The position numbers and the translations under genes were made by a program. Below the pieces are notes generated by a model. It was not told the DNA's origin, searched no databases, and was given only the letters and a program-made list of their open reading frames with translations. Positions 9,317 to 19,450 of a DNA stretch of 64,000 nt are shown in pieces. How positions within the stretch are numbered: the stretch's first letter is position 1; each line of letters begins with the position of its first letter. The stretch is from the NCBI RefSeq assembly GCF_009380135.2, contig NZ_WHUT02000006.1, positions 62,001-126,000 on the forward strand, written 5' to 3'. This DNA comes from Fertoeibacter niger (lineage in GTDB: Bacteria; Pseudomonadota; Alphaproteobacteria; Rhodobacterales; Rhodobacteraceae).

Positions 9317-9722
9317 AGCGGTTGCAAGTCCTTTAAATCAAGGGCTTCCGTCACTGTCGCAACGGCAGATCTTCGGCGCTGAAACCCGTGCAAGGCAGGA
9401 TGGGCCCGGGCGAAAACGCCGCCAACGCGGGCGACCCCGCAAGGAAAAATGCTGCGGGCGGCACGAAAGGCCCGTTCGGTGTCGCCGCAGGATGGCGCGC
9501 AAACCTGGCGGAGCGGCGGCATCGGGCCGGGCACGCCAAGCTGGGCGGTGCTTTCGCGACGGGCGGTCAACCGACCTTTCCGCGATCCGGCTGACGTTGG
9601 CCACCCAGTAGGGCAGTCGCTCAGAAAGCTGTCTTGCGTCGCACTCCACTCGCCCAAGACACCACGGTTTGGCCGTTTGCAGAAGGAAGCAACCGAAGCA
9701 GGTTCTTCAGCGCAGCGGGATT
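9317..9722. other. gene-free stretch before the kdp operon
   Basis: About 400 bp follow the ATPase stop with no frame that looks like a known protein. A lone GCGGTTGCAAG half-operator (9318-9328) sits just after the ATPase stop but lacks its partner arm. Short GC-rich open frames on both strands have no recognisable product. Confidence 0.5.
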
Positions 9723-9739
9723 TTTACGCTTCCTTTACG
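9723..9739 (+). promoter_or_regulatory. KdpE-like box upstream of kdp
   Basis: TTTACG-CTTCC-TTTACG is a direct repeat of 6 bp with a 5-bp spacer. The E. coli KdpE site has the same layout (TTTATA-N5-TTTACA), from established knowledge of that system. It lies 77 bp before the first kdp ORF, a plausible distance for activation by phospho-KdpE. Confidence 0.6.
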
Positions 9740-9816
9740 CGTTAGCGCCCTTTCAGGAATGGCATCTTTACAAGCATCAGTCGCACCTTCCGGGCATCTG
9801 ACACGGAGGTTCCGCA

Positions 9817-9900
9817 ATGCTTGACATCCTTTACGTCGGTCTGGGCTCGGGCGGTTTTGCCCTGTTCGCCCTCGCCGTCCGCAGCCTGGAGCGGATGTGA
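9817..9900 (+). CDS. 27-residue membrane microprotein upstream of kdpF
   Basis: MLDILYVGLGSGGFALFALA is followed by VRSLERM and TGA. It has one predicted membrane helix (about residues 3-20) ending in a basic/acidic tail. The ribosome-binding site is GGAGG at 9805-9809, 7 bp before the ATG. The TGA is separated by one base from the kdpF ATG, so translation is surely linked. Similar tiny ORFs of the pattern '(hydrophobic helix)-VR-ERL/M' occur before kdpF in other operons as far as I recall, but I know no assigned function. It could be an extra accessory peptide of the KdpFABC complex. Confidence 0.65.
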   Translation: MLDILYVGLGSGGFALFALAVRSLERM

Positions 9901-9901
9901 C

Positions 9902-9994
9902 ATGCCGCTGTTCGACCTGATCCTGGGTGCCTGCGTGGCCGTGGGCCTGTTCGTCTACCTCGGGGCCGCGCTGTTGCGGCCCGACCGGTTCTGA
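9902..9994 (+). CDS. kdpF: KdpF, small K+-ATPase subunit
   Basis: 30 residues: a single hydrophobic helix ending in [12 protein letters not shown]. The C-terminal YL-ALLRPERF-type ending is the KdpF hallmark. In E. coli, KdpF stabilises the KdpABC complex in the membrane. It lies 10 bp before kdpA and one base after the preceding 27-codon ORF. Confidence 0.85.
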   Translation: MPLFDLILGACVAVGLFVYLGAALLRPDRF

Positions 9995-10004
9995 GGGGGC
10001 GATC

Positions 10005-11672
10005 ATGACATTCCTGGCGTATACCCTTTATTTCGGTGCCCTGATCGGTGCCGCCCTTTGCCTCGCGGTCTGGATGGCCCGCGTTTATGGTGGCATGCCG
10101 GCGCTTGCCGGGGTGGAGCGGGCCTTTTTGCGGTCAGGCGGCATCAACCCCGAACGCGAGATGACCTGGGGCAGTTATGCGATGGCGGTGCTGGCGTTCA
10201 ACCTTGTGTGTTTCGTCGTCCTTTTCGCGATCCTGCGCGCACAAGGGGCGTTGCCCCTGAACCCGGACGGCATCGGGGGGATGTCCCCCGATCTGGCGCT
10301 CAACACAGCCGTCAGCTTTGTGACGAACACCAACTGGCAGGCCTATTCGGGCGAGGCGCAGCTTTCCTATCTGTCGCAGATGGTCGGGTTGACGGTGCAG
10401 AACTTCGTCAGCGCGGGCACCGGCATGGCGGTTGCGGTTGCTGTGATCCGGGGCTTTACAGCGGCGAAAGGGGCCACGCTGGGCAACTTCTGGCTGGACC
10501 TGACGCGGTCGGTCCTGTGGATCTTGCTGCCGCTGTCGGTGGTGCTTGCGTTGTTTCTGGCCTGGCAGGGTGTACCGCAGACGCTGCAAGGTGCCGTGAC
10601 GGCGACGGGAGTCGAGGGTGGTGAACAGGTCATTGCCCGTGGCCCGGCTGCGGCGCAGATCGCCATCAAGCAGCTTGGCACCAACGGCGGCGGGTTCTTT
10701 GGTGTCAACTCGGCGCATCCGTTCGAAAACCCCACCATCGCGTCGAACCTGGCGCAAAGCCTGTCGATCCTGCTGATCCCAGTGGCGTTCTGTTTTCTGT
10801 TCGGCCAGATGGCGGGCGACCGTCGGCAGGGCTGGGCGATCTTTGCCGCGATGGGGATCATGTTTGTAGCTGGGCTCGCGGTGATCCATGTCTACGAGGT
10901 GGCGGGCAACCCGGCGCTTGGCATGGGCGCCAACATGGAGGGCAAGGAGCAGCGGTTCGGCGCGATGTTGTCGGCACTCTGGGCGGCGTCCACCACCGCC
11001 GCGTCGAACGGGTCAGTCAACGCGATGCATGACAGCTTCATGCCGCTGTCGGGGCTTGTGATGCTGGTCTTCATGCAGATCGGCGAGGTGATCTTTGGCG
11101 GCGTGGGGGCGGGGCTTTACGGCATGCTGCTTTATGTCGTGCTGGCGGTGTTCCTTGCCGGGCTGATGGTGGGGCGCACGCCCGAATACCTGGGCCGCAA
11201 GATCGAAGGGCGCGAGGTGACACTGGCGGTGCTGGCCTTCCTGTCGATGCCGCTGGGCATTCTGGTCGGGGGCGCGGTTGCCGCAACCGTGCCGCAGGCG
11301 CTGACGGCGGTGCAGGATGCCGGGCCACATGGGCTGAGCGAGATCCTCTATGCCTATTCGTCGGCCACCGGCAACAACGGCTCGGCCTTTGGCGGCTGGG
11401 GTGCTGCGGGGACGTGGCACACCACGGCGCTGGGGCTGATCATGTTGCTGGGCCGCTATGCGATGATCGTGCCGCTGCTGGCCATCGCCGGGTCGATGAT
11501 TCGCAAGACGAAAGCCCCCGTCACCAGCGGCACCTTCCCCACCCACGGGCCGCTGTTCGTCACCCTCTTGATCCTGACGGTGCTGATCCTTGGCGCACTC
11601 ACCTTCTTTCCCGTTCTTGCCCTTGGCCCCATCGCGGAAGAAACCGCGCGGTTGGCCGGGCAGAGCTTTTGA
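10005..11672 (+). CDS. kdpA: K+-transporting ATPase subunit A
   Basis: 555 residues, the normal KdpA length, strongly hydrophobic throughout. It forms the K+-selective pore of the KdpFABC pump; one filter segment is visible as [20 protein letters not shown] (about residues 221-240) and another as [13 protein letters not shown] (about 103-115). The ATG at 10005 directly follows the kdpF stop; the open frame extends further upstream but that part overlaps kdpF. First large gene of an intact kdpFABCDE operon. Confidence 0.97.
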   Translation: MTFLAYTLYFGALIGAALCLAVWMARVYGGMPALAGVERAFLRSGGINPEREMTWGSYAMAVLAFNLVCFVVLFAILRAQGALPLNPDGIGGMSPDLALNTAVSFVTNTNWQAYSGEAQLSYLSQMVGLTVQNFVSAGTGMAVAVAVIRGFTAAKGATLGNFWLDLTRSVLWILLPLSVVLALFLAWQGVPQTLQGAVTATGVEGGEQVIARGPAAAQIAIKQLGTNGGGFFGVNSAHPFENPTIASNLAQSLSILLIPVAFCFLFGQMAGDRRQGWAIFAAMGIMFVAGLAVIHVYEVAGNPALGMGANMEGKEQRFGAMLSALWAASTTAASNGSVNAMHDSFMPLSGLVMLVFMQIGEVIFGGVGAGLYGMLLYVVLAVFLAGLMVGRTPEYLGRKIEGREVTLAVLAFLSMPLGILVGGAVAATVPQALTAVQDAGPHGLSEILYAYSSATGNNGSAFGGWGAAGTWHTTALGLIMLLGRYAMIVPLLAIAGSMIRKTKAPVTSGTFPTHGPLFVTLLILTVLILGALTFFPVLALGPIAEETARLAGQSF

Positions 11673-11680
11673 GGCTTCCC

Positions 11681-13717
11681 ATGTCGAAAAATGAAAAGCT
11701 GGCCGATATGTCCGGCCTGTATGCCGCCGCCATCCGGCAAAGCGTGACCAAACTCGATCCGAGAACGCTGTGGCGCAATCCGGTGATGTTCGTCACCGCC
11801 ATCGTGGCTGCGATGACCACCGTGCTGGGCCTGCGCGACCTGCTGACGGGCACGCCGGGCGCCGGGGTGGCGCTGCACATCGCCTTTTGGCTGTGGTTGT
11901 GCGTTCTGTTCGCCAACTTTGCGGAAGGACTGGCCGAGGGCCGGGGGCGCGCGCGTGCTGACACGTTGCGCGCTACCAAGTCTGAAACGAAGGTCCGGGT
12001 GCTGGCCGATGCGGACGCCGAACCTGTTACGGCAACCGAAGTCATCTCGACCACCCTGCGCGCCGGGCAGTTCGTCTACCTTGCGGCGGGGGACATCATC
12101 CCGACCGATGGCGAGGCGGTGCGCGGCATCGCGTCGGTCAACGAAAGCGCCATCACCGGCGAATCTGCCCCGGTGATCCGCGAGGCGGGCGGCGACCGGT
12201 CCTCGGTCACCGGCGGCACCACCATCGCCTCGGACTGGATCGTGATGAAGGTCATGGCGGAACCGGGGAAGAGCTTCCTTGACCGGATGATCGCGCTGGT
12301 CGAAGGCGCTGAACGGCAGAAGACCCCCAATGAGATCGCGCTGAATATACTGCTTGTCGGGCTGACGCTGATCTTCCTGTTCGTCGTGGTCACCCTGCCG
12401 GCCTTTGCCAGCTATTCCGGCACGGTGATCCCCGTCGTCACACTGGCGGCGCTGTTCGTGACGCTGATCCCCACCACCATAGGCGGGCTGTTGTCTGCCA
12501 TCGGCATCGCGGGCATGGACCGGCTGGTCAAGGCCAATGTCATCGCCAAATCAGGCCGCGCAGTCGAGGCGGCGGGCGATGTCGACACCCTGCTGCTGGA
12601 CAAGACGGGCACCATTACCTTCGGCAACCGGATGGCCGATGCCCTGATCCCCGCGCCGGGGGTGGACGCGCGGCGACTGGTCGAAGCGGCGGCGCTGGCA
12701 TCCCTCGCGGACGAGACGCCCGAGGGGAAATCCATCGTCGAAAAGGCGCGCGAGATGCTGGGGGCGATCCCCGCCATGCCACAGGGGGCCGAATTCGTGC
12801 CCTTCACCGCACAGACCCGGCTGTCGGGGCTGGACCTGACCGATGGCCGGCGGTTCCGCAAGGGCGCGATCGACGCGGTGATCCGGCTGACCGGGCAGAC
12901 CCCGCCTGGCGCGTTGTCGGCGCAGGTGGATGCGATTGCCCGGTCGGGCGGCACGCCGCTGCTGGTGGCAGAAGGCACGCAGATTCTGGGCGTGGTGCAC
13001 CTGAAGGACATCGTGAAGCCCGGCGTGCGCGAACGCTTTGCCGAGTTGCGGGCCATGGGCATCCGCACGGTGATGATCACCGGCGACAACCCCCTGACCG
13101 CCGCGGCCATCGCCGCCGAGGCCGGGGTGGATGACTTTCTGGCCGAGGCCACGCCCGAAATGAAGCTCGACCTGATCCGCCGCGAACAGGCGGGCGGGCG
13201 GCTGGTCGCGATGTGCGGTGACGGGTCGAACGATGCGCCCGCGCTGGCGCAGGCCGATGTGGGCGTCGCGATGAACGCTGGCACCCCGGCGGCGAAGGAG
13301 GCCGCGAACCTGATCGACCTCGACAGTGACCCGACCAAGCTGATCGAGGTGGTGATGGTGGGCAAGCAGTTGCTGATCTCGCGCGGCGCTCTGACCACGT
13401 TCAGCATCGCCAACGACGTGGCGAAATACTTCGCCGTGCTACCCGCGATCTTTGTCGCGGCCTATCCGGGGCTGGCGGTGTTGAACATCATGGGGCTGGC
13501 GTCGCCCACGTCAGCGATCCTTTCGGCTGTGATCTTCAACGCGCTGATCCTGATCGCTCTGGTGCCGTTGGCGCTGCGGGGTGTCGCCTATCGGCCTGCC
13601 ACCGCCGCGCAACTGCTGCGCCGCAATCTGCTGGTCTACGGATTGGGCGGGTTGATCGTGCCCTTCGTGGGAATCAAGGCCATCGACCTGTGCCTTGTCG
13701 CGCTGAACCTGGCCTGA
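11681..13717 (+). CDS. kdpB: K+-transporting P-type ATPase subunit B
   Basis: 678 residues. P-type ATPase motifs are all visible: actuator TGES in [12 protein letters not shown] (about 150), phosphorylation motif DKTGT (Asp about 307), nucleotide-domain KGA in FRKGAIDAV, and the hinge [20 protein letters not shown] (about 510-530). KdpB hydrolyses ATP to drive K+ import through KdpA. The gene begins 8 bp after kdpA at an ATG matching the family N-terminus. Confidence 0.97.
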   Translation: MSKNEKLADMSGLYAAAIRQSVTKLDPRTLWRNPVMFVTAIVAAMTTVLGLRDLLTGTPGAGVALHIAFWLWLCVLFANFAEGLAEGRGRARADTLRATKSETKVRVLADADAEPVTATEVISTTLRAGQFVYLAAGDIIPTDGEAVRGIASVNESAITGESAPVIREAGGDRSSVTGGTTIASDWIVMKVMAEPGKSFLDRMIALVEGAERQKTPNEIALNILLVGLTLIFLFVVVTLPAFASYSGTVIPVVTLAALFVTLIPTTIGGLLSAIGIAGMDRLVKANVIAKSGRAVEAAGDVDTLLLDKTGTITFGNRMADALIPAPGVDARRLVEAAALASLADETPEGKSIVEKAREMLGAIPAMPQGAEFVPFTAQTRLSGLDLTDGRRFRKGAIDAVIRLTGQTPPGALSAQVDAIARSGGTPLLVAEGTQILGVVHLKDIVKPGVRERFAELRAMGIRTVMITGDNPLTAAAIAAEAGVDDFLAEATPEMKLDLIRREQAGGRLVAMCGDGSNDAPALAQADVGVAMNAGTPAAKEAANLIDLDSDPTKLIEVVMVGKQLLISRGALTTFSIANDVAKYFAVLPAIFVAAYPGLAVLNIMGLASPTSAILSAVIFNALILIALVPLALRGVAYRPATAAQLLRRNLLVYGLGGLIVPFVGIKAIDLCLVALNLA

Positions 13718-13727
13718 GGAGACAATC

Positions 13728-14321
13728 ATGCTGACCCACCTGCGCCCGGCCATCACCCTGACCGTCCTGTTCTCCCTGCTGACCGGCCTTGCCTATCCCC
13801 TTGCTATGACCGGCATCGCACAAACACTGTTTCCCGCTGCCGCCAACGGCAGCCTGATCGTGCAAGGAGATGCCGTGATCGGGTCCTCCCTCGTCGCCCA
13901 GCCCTTTGAAGGGTCAGGCTACCTGCACCCGCGCCCCTCGGCCAGCGTTTGGAACGCGGCCGGAACAGGGGCCTCGAACCTCGGGCCGACGTCTGCGGCG
14001 CTGATCGCCGCGGTTGCCGAGCGCCGGGCGGCATTTGAAGCGATGAACGGACGGGCGGCACCGATCGACGCCGTCACCGCCTCGGGATCGGGGCTTGATC
14101 CGGAGATCAGCCCCGAGAATGCGCTGGCGCAGGCAGATCGCATTGCCAAGGAACGCGGGGCGGATGTCGCTTCGATCACCAAGCTGATCGAAGGAAGCAT
14201 CCTGGGCCGAACTCTCTGGCTATTCGGCGAGCCGCGCGTGAATGTGCTGGAAACGAACCTCGCCCTTGACGCGGCCTTTCCGCTGCCGTCAGGGGGTGGG
14301 CAGGGAACGCCAACGGAATGA
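13728..14321 (+). CDS. kdpC: K+-transporting ATPase subunit C
   Basis: 197 residues with one N-terminal membrane helix (TLTVLFSLLTGLAYPLAMTG) and the periplasmic KdpC domain. Signatures include VGSSL-type IGSSLVAQPF, YLHPRPSA and SGSGLDPEISPENALAQADRIAK. KdpC helps K+ binding and assembly of the KdpFABC complex. Its stop overlaps the kdpD start as ATGA. Confidence 0.96.
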   Translation: MLTHLRPAITLTVLFSLLTGLAYPLAMTGIAQTLFPAAANGSLIVQGDAVIGSSLVAQPFEGSGYLHPRPSASVWNAAGTGASNLGPTSAALIAAVAERRAAFEAMNGRAAPIDAVTASGSGLDPEISPENALAQADRIAKERGADVASITKLIEGSILGRTLWLFGEPRVNVLETNLALDAAFPLPSGGGQGTPTE

Positions 14322-16999
14322 CTCCAGACGCCCTCATGCGCCCGTCCCCCGACGCCCTGCTGACACAGGCCGCACGGATCGGGCGCGGGCGACTGAAGAT
14401 CTTTATCGGGGCGGCACCCGGGGTGGGCAAGACCTGGGCGATGCTGGATGACGCGCACCGCAAGCAGGCCGAAGGTGTGGAGGTGCTCGCAGCCCTGATC
14501 GAGACGCATGGCCGGGCCGAAACGCAGGCCAAGCTGTCGGGTCTGCCGCAACTGGCCCGACAGCCGGTGATCTACAAGGGCCGCGCTTTGACGGAACTTG
14601 ATCTCGACGGCCTGCTTGCCCGTCGCCCCGCGCTGGCCCTGATCGACGAGTTGGCCCACACCAACGCCGACGGCAGCCGCCACGAAAAACGCTGGCAGGA
14701 CGTCGAAGAGGTGCTCGCGGCGGGCATCGACGTGTTCACCACCCTGAACATCCAGCATATCGAGACGCTGAACGAAACCGTGGCCCGCATCACCGGCGTA
14801 AGGGTTCGTGAAACGGTGCCCGACCGTGTGCTGGAGATGGCCGACGAGATCGAGCTGATCGACATCCCCCCCGACGAACTGCTGGAGCGGCTGCGGCAGG
14901 GCAAGGTCTATCCGCAGGATCAGGCGGCGCGCGCGCTGACCTCGTTCTTTGCCAAGGGCAACCTGACCGCGCTGCGCGAACTGGCGCTGCGGGCCGCTGC
15001 CGACCGGGTGGATGCGCAACTGCGCGAACACATGGCGGCCAATGCGATTGCGGGGCCATGGCCGACGCAGGAGCGCATTCTGGTCTGCGTGAATGAAAGC
15101 CCCGCCGCGCGTGAGGCGATCCGCGTCGCCAAACGGTCCGCCGACCGCGCCCGCGCCGAGTGGATCGCGCTGACCGTGACGCAGTCTCGCGCGGAAAGCC
15201 TGCCCGAAACCGACAAGGACCGGCTTGCGGGCACCTTGCGGCTGGCGGAACGGCTGGGGGCGGAACTTGCCACGCTGGAGGCCGAGACGGATGTGGCGCA
15301 GGCGATCCTGTCCTATGCCGCCGACCGCAACGTCAAGCGCATCGTGATCGGCCGTCCGCGCGCCCGGCCGTTCTGGGCGCGGTTGATCACCGAAGACGTA
15401 GCGGCAGGTCTGTTGCGACATTCCGGGCGGTTCGAGATCACACTGGCGGCGGAACCGGACGCTCGGGGCACCCCCGCACGCTGGCATCTGCCGCGCTTGG
15501 GGCGCGAACCGCTGGCATGGGGCGAAGCGGTGTTGGCAGTCGCCATCGCCTCGGCCTGCGCCTTCGCGGCTGAACAACTGTTTCCGATTGCCAGCCTGTC
15601 GCTGATCTACATGACGGTCGTGGTCGTCATGGCCAGCCGCCGGGGGCTTGGCCCTGCAATGTTCACGGCGGTGCTGGGGTTTCTGGCCTACAACTACCTG
15701 TTCACCGAACCGCGCTACACGTTCCATGTGTCCCGGCAGGGTGAGCTGCTGACGCTGGGCCTGTTTCTTGTGGCCTCGCTCATCACCGGCAATCTGGCGG
15801 CACGGCTGCGGGCGCGGGTCGATGCGCAGGCCAGCATCGCCGACCGCACCAACAAGCTTTACGATTTCAGCCGCCGCATCGCGGCTGCGGCCACCGCCGA
15901 TGATGTGATCTGGGCCTCGGTCAGCCATGTCGCCACGACCCTGCGCTGCGAGGCTGTCTTGCTGCGGCCTGCGGCGACCGGCGCGTTGCAGGTCGTGGGC
16001 GGCTTCCCGCCCGAGGACCGGCTGGATGTGCGGGACCAGTCCGCAGCCCAGTTCGCCTGGGACAAGGGCGAAACTGCGGGGCGCGGGTCGGACACTCTGC
16101 CGACGGCGCGCTGGTTCTTCCTGCCGCTGGTCGCGGGCGAGCGGCGGTTGGGGGTGCTGGGCATCGCCTATGCCGACGACCGGCTGTTCGCCCGCACCGA
16201 CCGGCGTCTGCTAGACGCGCTGGTGGATCAGATCGCGCTGGCGCTGGAACGGCTGCGGCTGACCGAGGAGCTTTCACAAACGCGGCTCGCGTCCGAGACC
16301 GAACGCTTGCGCACCGCCCTCCTGTCGTCGGTCAGCCACGACCTGCGCACGCCGCTGGTGACGATCATCGGCGCTGCCGGCAGTCTGGCCGATGCGCCGG
16401 ATCTGCCCGCCGCAGCCCGCAAGGATCTGGCCGAAAACATCCGCGAAGAAGGCGAGCGGCTGGACCGCTACGTGCAGAACCTGCTCGACATGACGCGGAT
16501 CGGCCATGGCGCGCTGACGCTGCATCTGGCTCCGTTGGACATGGGCGAACTGATCGGCACGGCCCGCCACCGCCTGCGCGCCCCGCTGCGGGCGCATCAG
16601 TTGACAGCCGATGTGCCCGAAAGCCTGCCCCTTGTCTTTTCGGATGAGGTGCTGCTGGAACAGGTGCTGGTCAACATCCTCGACAATGCCGCAAAATACG
16701 CGCCAGCGGGATCGGCCATCGTCGTGGCGGCCCGCCCGAGCGGGGCACGTCTGGAGCTTTCAATCACCGACTCTGGCCCCGGCATTCCGCCCAGCGAACA
16801 GGCCCGCGTGTTCGACATGTTCTACCGCGTCACCGAGGGCGACCGTCAGCGCGCCGGAACCGGGCTGGGCCTTGCGATCTGCAAGGGGTTGACCGAGGCG
16901 ATGGGTGGCACCATCCGGGCCGAGACTGCCGCGCCCGATGGCACCGGCACGCGGATCGTGCTGTCCTTGCCGCTGTTCAACCCCGAGACTTCCGCATGA
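14318..16999 (+). CDS. kdpD: KdpD sensor histidine kinase
   Basis: 893 residues. The order of parts is: KdpD domain with Walker A GAAPGVGKT (about 28-36), a universal-stress-like domain (about 245-370), four membrane helices (about 400-500; AVLAVAIASACAFAAEQLF, LSLIYMTVVVVMASRRG, LGFLAYNYLF, LTLGLFLVASLITGNLA), a GAF-like region, the HisKA box SVSHDLRTPL (His about 672) and the HATPase with N box NILDNAAKYAP, DSGPGIP and GTGLGLAI. It senses K+ limitation and turgor-related signals and phosphorylates KdpE. Starts by ATGA overlap with kdpC. Confidence 0.96.
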   Translation: MTPDALMRPSPDALLTQAARIGRGRLKIFIGAAPGVGKTWAMLDDAHRKQAEGVEVLAALIETHGRAETQAKLSGLPQLARQPVIYKGRALTELDLDGLLARRPALALIDELAHTNADGSRHEKRWQDVEEVLAAGIDVFTTLNIQHIETLNETVARITGVRVRETVPDRVLEMADEIELIDIPPDELLERLRQGKVYPQDQAARALTSFFAKGNLTALRELALRAAADRVDAQLREHMAANAIAGPWPTQERILVCVNESPAAREAIRVAKRSADRARAEWIALTVTQSRAESLPETDKDRLAGTLRLAERLGAELATLEAETDVAQAILSYAADRNVKRIVIGRPRARPFWARLITEDVAAGLLRHSGRFEITLAAEPDARGTPARWHLPRLGREPLAWGEAVLAVAIASACAFAAEQLFPIASLSLIYMTVVVVMASRRGLGPAMFTAVLGFLAYNYLFTEPRYTFHVSRQGELLTLGLFLVASLITGNLAARLRARVDAQASIADRTNKLYDFSRRIAAAATADDVIWASVSHVATTLRCEAVLLRPAATGALQVVGGFPPEDRLDVRDQSAAQFAWDKGETAGRGSDTLPTARWFFLPLVAGERRLGVLGIAYADDRLFARTDRRLLDALVDQIALALERLRLTEELSQTRLASETERLRTALLSSVSHDLRTPLVTIIGAAGSLADAPDLPAAARKDLAENIREEGERLDRYVQNLLDMTRIGHGALTLHLAPLDMGELIGTARHRLRAPLRAHQLTADVPESLPLVFSDEVLLEQVLVNILDNAAKYAPAGSAIVVAARPSGARLELSITDSGPGIPPSEQARVFDMFYRVTEGDRQRAGTGLGLAICKGLTEAMGGTIRAETAAPDGTGTRIVLSLPLFNPETSA

Positions 17000-17679
17000 C
17001 CACGCCCACCCGTATCCTCGTGATCGACGATGAAGACCCGATCCGCCGGTTCCTGCGTGTCCCGCTCGAGGCCGAGGGCCACAGCGTGATCGAAGCCGCG
17101 ACCGCCCGTGAGGGCATCCTTGCCGTGGCGCGCGAGGCGCCGGGGCTGGTGATCCTCGACCTTGGCCTGCCAGATGCCGACGGCCTGACCGTGCTGCGCG
17201 AAATCCGGGGTTGGTCCTGGGTTCCCGTCCTTGTGCTGTCGGTCCGGGCGGACGAGGCGGGCAAGGTCGCGGCGCTGGATGCGGGCGCGCAGGATTATGT
17301 GGTCAAGCCCTTCGGCATGAAGGAACTTCTGGCCCGCATCCGCAGCCTGCTGCGCGACCGGCCTGGTCTCGCCACCCCGGCCGTGATCGAGGCCCTCGAC
17401 CTGGTGATCGATTCTGCCAACCATACCGTCACCAAGGCGGGCGTGCCCCTGCACCTGACACGGCGCGAATTCGACCTGTTGTGGCTACTTGCCAGCCACT
17501 CGGGGCGGCTGGTCACGCAAGCCATGATCCTGAAATCGCTTTGGGGGCCTGCCCATTCCCAGGACAGCCAGTATCTGCGGGTCTATGTGCGCCAGCTGCG
17601 CCAGAAGCTGGGCGATGACGCCGCCAACCCCCGCTACATCATGACCGAGCCAGGGATCGGCTACAGGTTTCTGGGCTAG
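16996..17679 (+). CDS. kdpE: KdpE response regulator
   Basis: 227 residues, OmpR class. Receiver domain: acidic pocket DDED (residues 10-13), phospho-acceptor Asp in ILDLGLPDADG (about 53) and Lys in VVKPFG (about 102). The C-terminal winged helix carries LTRREFDLLWLLASH and YLRVYVRQLRQKLGDD. It overlaps the kdpD stop by 4 bp and activates the kdp promoter; a matching box lies at 9723-9739. Confidence 0.96.
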   Translation: MTTPTRILVIDDEDPIRRFLRVPLEAEGHSVIEAATAREGILAVAREAPGLVILDLGLPDADGLTVLREIRGWSWVPVLVLSVRADEAGKVAALDAGAQDYVVKPFGMKELLARIRSLLRDRPGLATPAVIEALDLVIDSANHTVTKAGVPLHLTRREFDLLWLLASHSGRLVTQAMILKSLWGPAHSQDSQYLRVYVRQLRQKLGDDAANPRYIMTEPGIGYRFLG

Positions 17680-17720
17680 GGCCGGGTGCCGGGCCGTTCC
17701 GGAAAGGTTCGACCAGGTCT

Positions 17721-17951
17721 TCAGTCGCGGGAACTGGTGGGTCGGGTGGCGGGCGAATCGTGCCGGCCTTGACGCCCGGATTTGCGTAAGCATAAGGTGC
17801 CCGTGGTCTGCCAGACTCCTGCCGCGTCCGGTTTTCGCGGCCTTGTCTCGAAGTCAACGGGCCGCAGCATGCCGTTGTTGGTGTGCTTGCCCTTGGGGTC
17901 GCAGAACGTCTCGACGCCGTCGAACTCGTCTTGCCTTGGTGTTGCAGGGGT
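17721..17951 (-). pseudogene. IS3-family transposase (OrfB) C-terminal remnant
   Basis: On the minus strand one frame reads DEFDGVETFCDPKGKHTNN followed by GMLRPVDFETR. This aligns by eye with the conserved OrfB tail of IS3-family elements (a DYIE-FYNPKRKH-NGMLSPVDFE pattern) and continues to a tail resembling AGVWQTTGT. Only about 77 codons remain, with substitutions in the usually conserved FYN and KR positions and no start, upstream DDE domain or terminal repeats that I can see. It lies just after kdpE at the seam with the accessory region. Confidence 0.7.
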
Positions 17952-18228
17952 CAGGCAATCGCGGCGGCGGATGCGTTCACGCCGCGGAGTCGTTGTTTGA
18001 CACCGGCCAGAACACAGGCCGGGCGCTGCGAGACCTCGTGATACCGCATCGCAAAGAGCGCAGCATTCCGCAGCGCCATGAACTGCGCCCCTGCAAAATG
18101 GCTTTTCCTCATGCCGTCTGCTGCTTTTCCGTTGGGCAGCCTGCTATTCACGGCAAGGGATCTTGCGGGGGGGGCAACGCACCCCAACTCGTCTCTGCGT
18201 CGGCTGCGCTGCAATCGTCGAGCAAAGC
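17952..18228. other. stretch without a convincing gene
   Basis: About 280 bp between the transposase remnant and the LysR stop. On the minus strand a 54-codon frame beginning MRKSHFAGAQFMALRNAALF reads plausibly, but I recognise no family; it may be a piece of another decayed insertion. Confidence 0.35.
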
Positions 18229-19146
18229 CTATTGCGCCGGCAGCCGGACCGCAGCGGCGCGCACAAAGTCCACAAACGCCCTGACGGCTGCGGACATGTT
18301 GTCTTTGCTGGGGAAATATATATATGGCGCCGGAAACCACGGGCACCAGTCTTGCATCACGCTGACAATACGGCCCTGCACCATGGCCTCGCTGGCATAG
18401 CCCTCGAACTCGAACGACAGTCCTGCACCATCCAGCACCGCGCGAATGGCCACGTGCGGGTCGTTGACCGTCAGCGTTCCGGTCGGTGTCACCGAAATGG
18501 TCCGGCCCTGGTGTTCCAGTTCCCAGTCAAAGACCTTGCCGCCCGGAAACCGGTGGCGGATCAGGTTGTGCCGCATCAGTTCCTCGATCGATGTCGGATG
18601 TCCATGCGCCTCCAGATACGACGGTGCCGCGAGGATCAGCATGCGTTGCGGTCCGCCAAGGCGCGCGGCGATGACGTCCTTGCGCAGGGATTCCCCGAAC
18701 CGCACGCCCGCATCGAACCGTTGTTCCACAATGTCGATCAGCGCATCGTCCGCCGTGAGTTCGACCGAGACGCCGGGTTCGGCCCGCATGAACTGCGTGA
18801 TGAGCGGGGCGAGGATCAGGTGCGCGACAGGCCTTGGCGCGTTGATCCGGACAAGGCCTGTGGGCTTGTCCTTGAAGGTCGTCACCTCGTTCAGGGCCGC
18901 AAGAACCACATCGAACGTCGTCAGCACCTGCTCTGACAGGCGTTCCCCCGCCGCCGTCGGCGACACGCTGCGGGTCGAACGGTTGAGCAGGGCGATCCCC
19001 AGCTGATCTTCCAGCCTGCGCACCATCTGACTTATCGCCGAAGGCGACACCGACAGTTCCATGGCCGCACGCCGGAAATTGCGGTGACGCGCGACGGTTG
19101 CAAAGGCTTTCAGATCGTCAAGCGAGACATTGTGAAGGTTCGTCAT
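18229..19146 (-). CDS. LysR-family regulator next to the Mo-aldehyde oxidoreductase genes
   Basis: 305 residues. Winged HTH at residues 8-67: LDDLKAFATVARHRNFRRAA, followed by SPSAISQMVRRLEDQLG. The effector domain reads LVRINAPRPVAHLILAPLI and FDAGVRFGESL, the pattern of the CrgA-like LysR subgroup that often controls adjacent oxidoreductases. It is divergent from the paoA-like gene across 304 bp, so it likely regulates that operon. The C-terminal tail YIYFPSKDNMSAAVRAFVDFVR is complete. Confidence 0.9.
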   Translation of the reverse strand: MTNLHNVSLDDLKAFATVARHRNFRRAAMELSVSPSAISQMVRRLEDQLGIALLNRSTRSVSPTAAGERLSEQVLTTFDVVLAALNEVTTFKDKPTGLVRINAPRPVAHLILAPLITQFMRAEPGVSVELTADDALIDIVEQRFDAGVRFGESLRKDVIAARLGGPQRMLILAAPSYLEAHGHPTSIEELMRHNLIRHRFPGGKVFDWELEHQGRTISVTPTGTLTVNDPHVAIRAVLDGAGLSFEFEGYASEAMVQGRIVSVMQDWCPWFPAPYIYFPSKDNMSAAVRAFVDFVRAAAVRLPAQ

Positions 19147-19450
19147 GGTTCGGCTCCTCGCCCGGGGCGGATGCCAGTCCCGGTTCCTGACTTCACAATT
19201 CTGTGCGCTTCCGTGTTCAATCGGCGCGGTCGATCACAGGGCGGCACAGGAATTCCCCTTCAAATCAACATATCAGCCCTGTTTGCGCAAGCTTGGTCTG
19301 GCTGATTGTGCAGATTCCCGCACGGTGCATCTGTGGCGGGGCGCTTATGCTTTTGCGGCAAGTGCGGCACCTTCTTTGGCAGAGCGCCTTGCGCCCACCC
19401 TTCGCCGCATCGACCCAACCCAACACCCATCTCTTTGACAGGAGCCGGCC
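19147..19450. promoter_or_regulatory. divergent control region LysR / paoA-like operon
   Basis: 304 bp with no gene. It must hold both promoters and the LysR binding site. A ribosome-binding site (ACAGGAG) ends it directly before the ATG at 19451. I could not pick a LysR T-N11-A box with confidence. Confidence 0.5.

Noticed and set aside
9318-9328. GCGGTTGCAAG as a third inositol operator
   Set aside because: Only one arm of the palindrome is present and it lies just downstream of the importer operon.
13919-15928. 669-codon minus-strand frame opposite kdpC/kdpD
   Set aside because: Antisense shadow of well-supported kdp genes.
17951-18346. 131-codon minus-strand frame overlapping the LysR end
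   Set aside because: No recognised domain; overlaps the LysR coding region in another frame. A 54-codon segment is noted as a possible fragment only.
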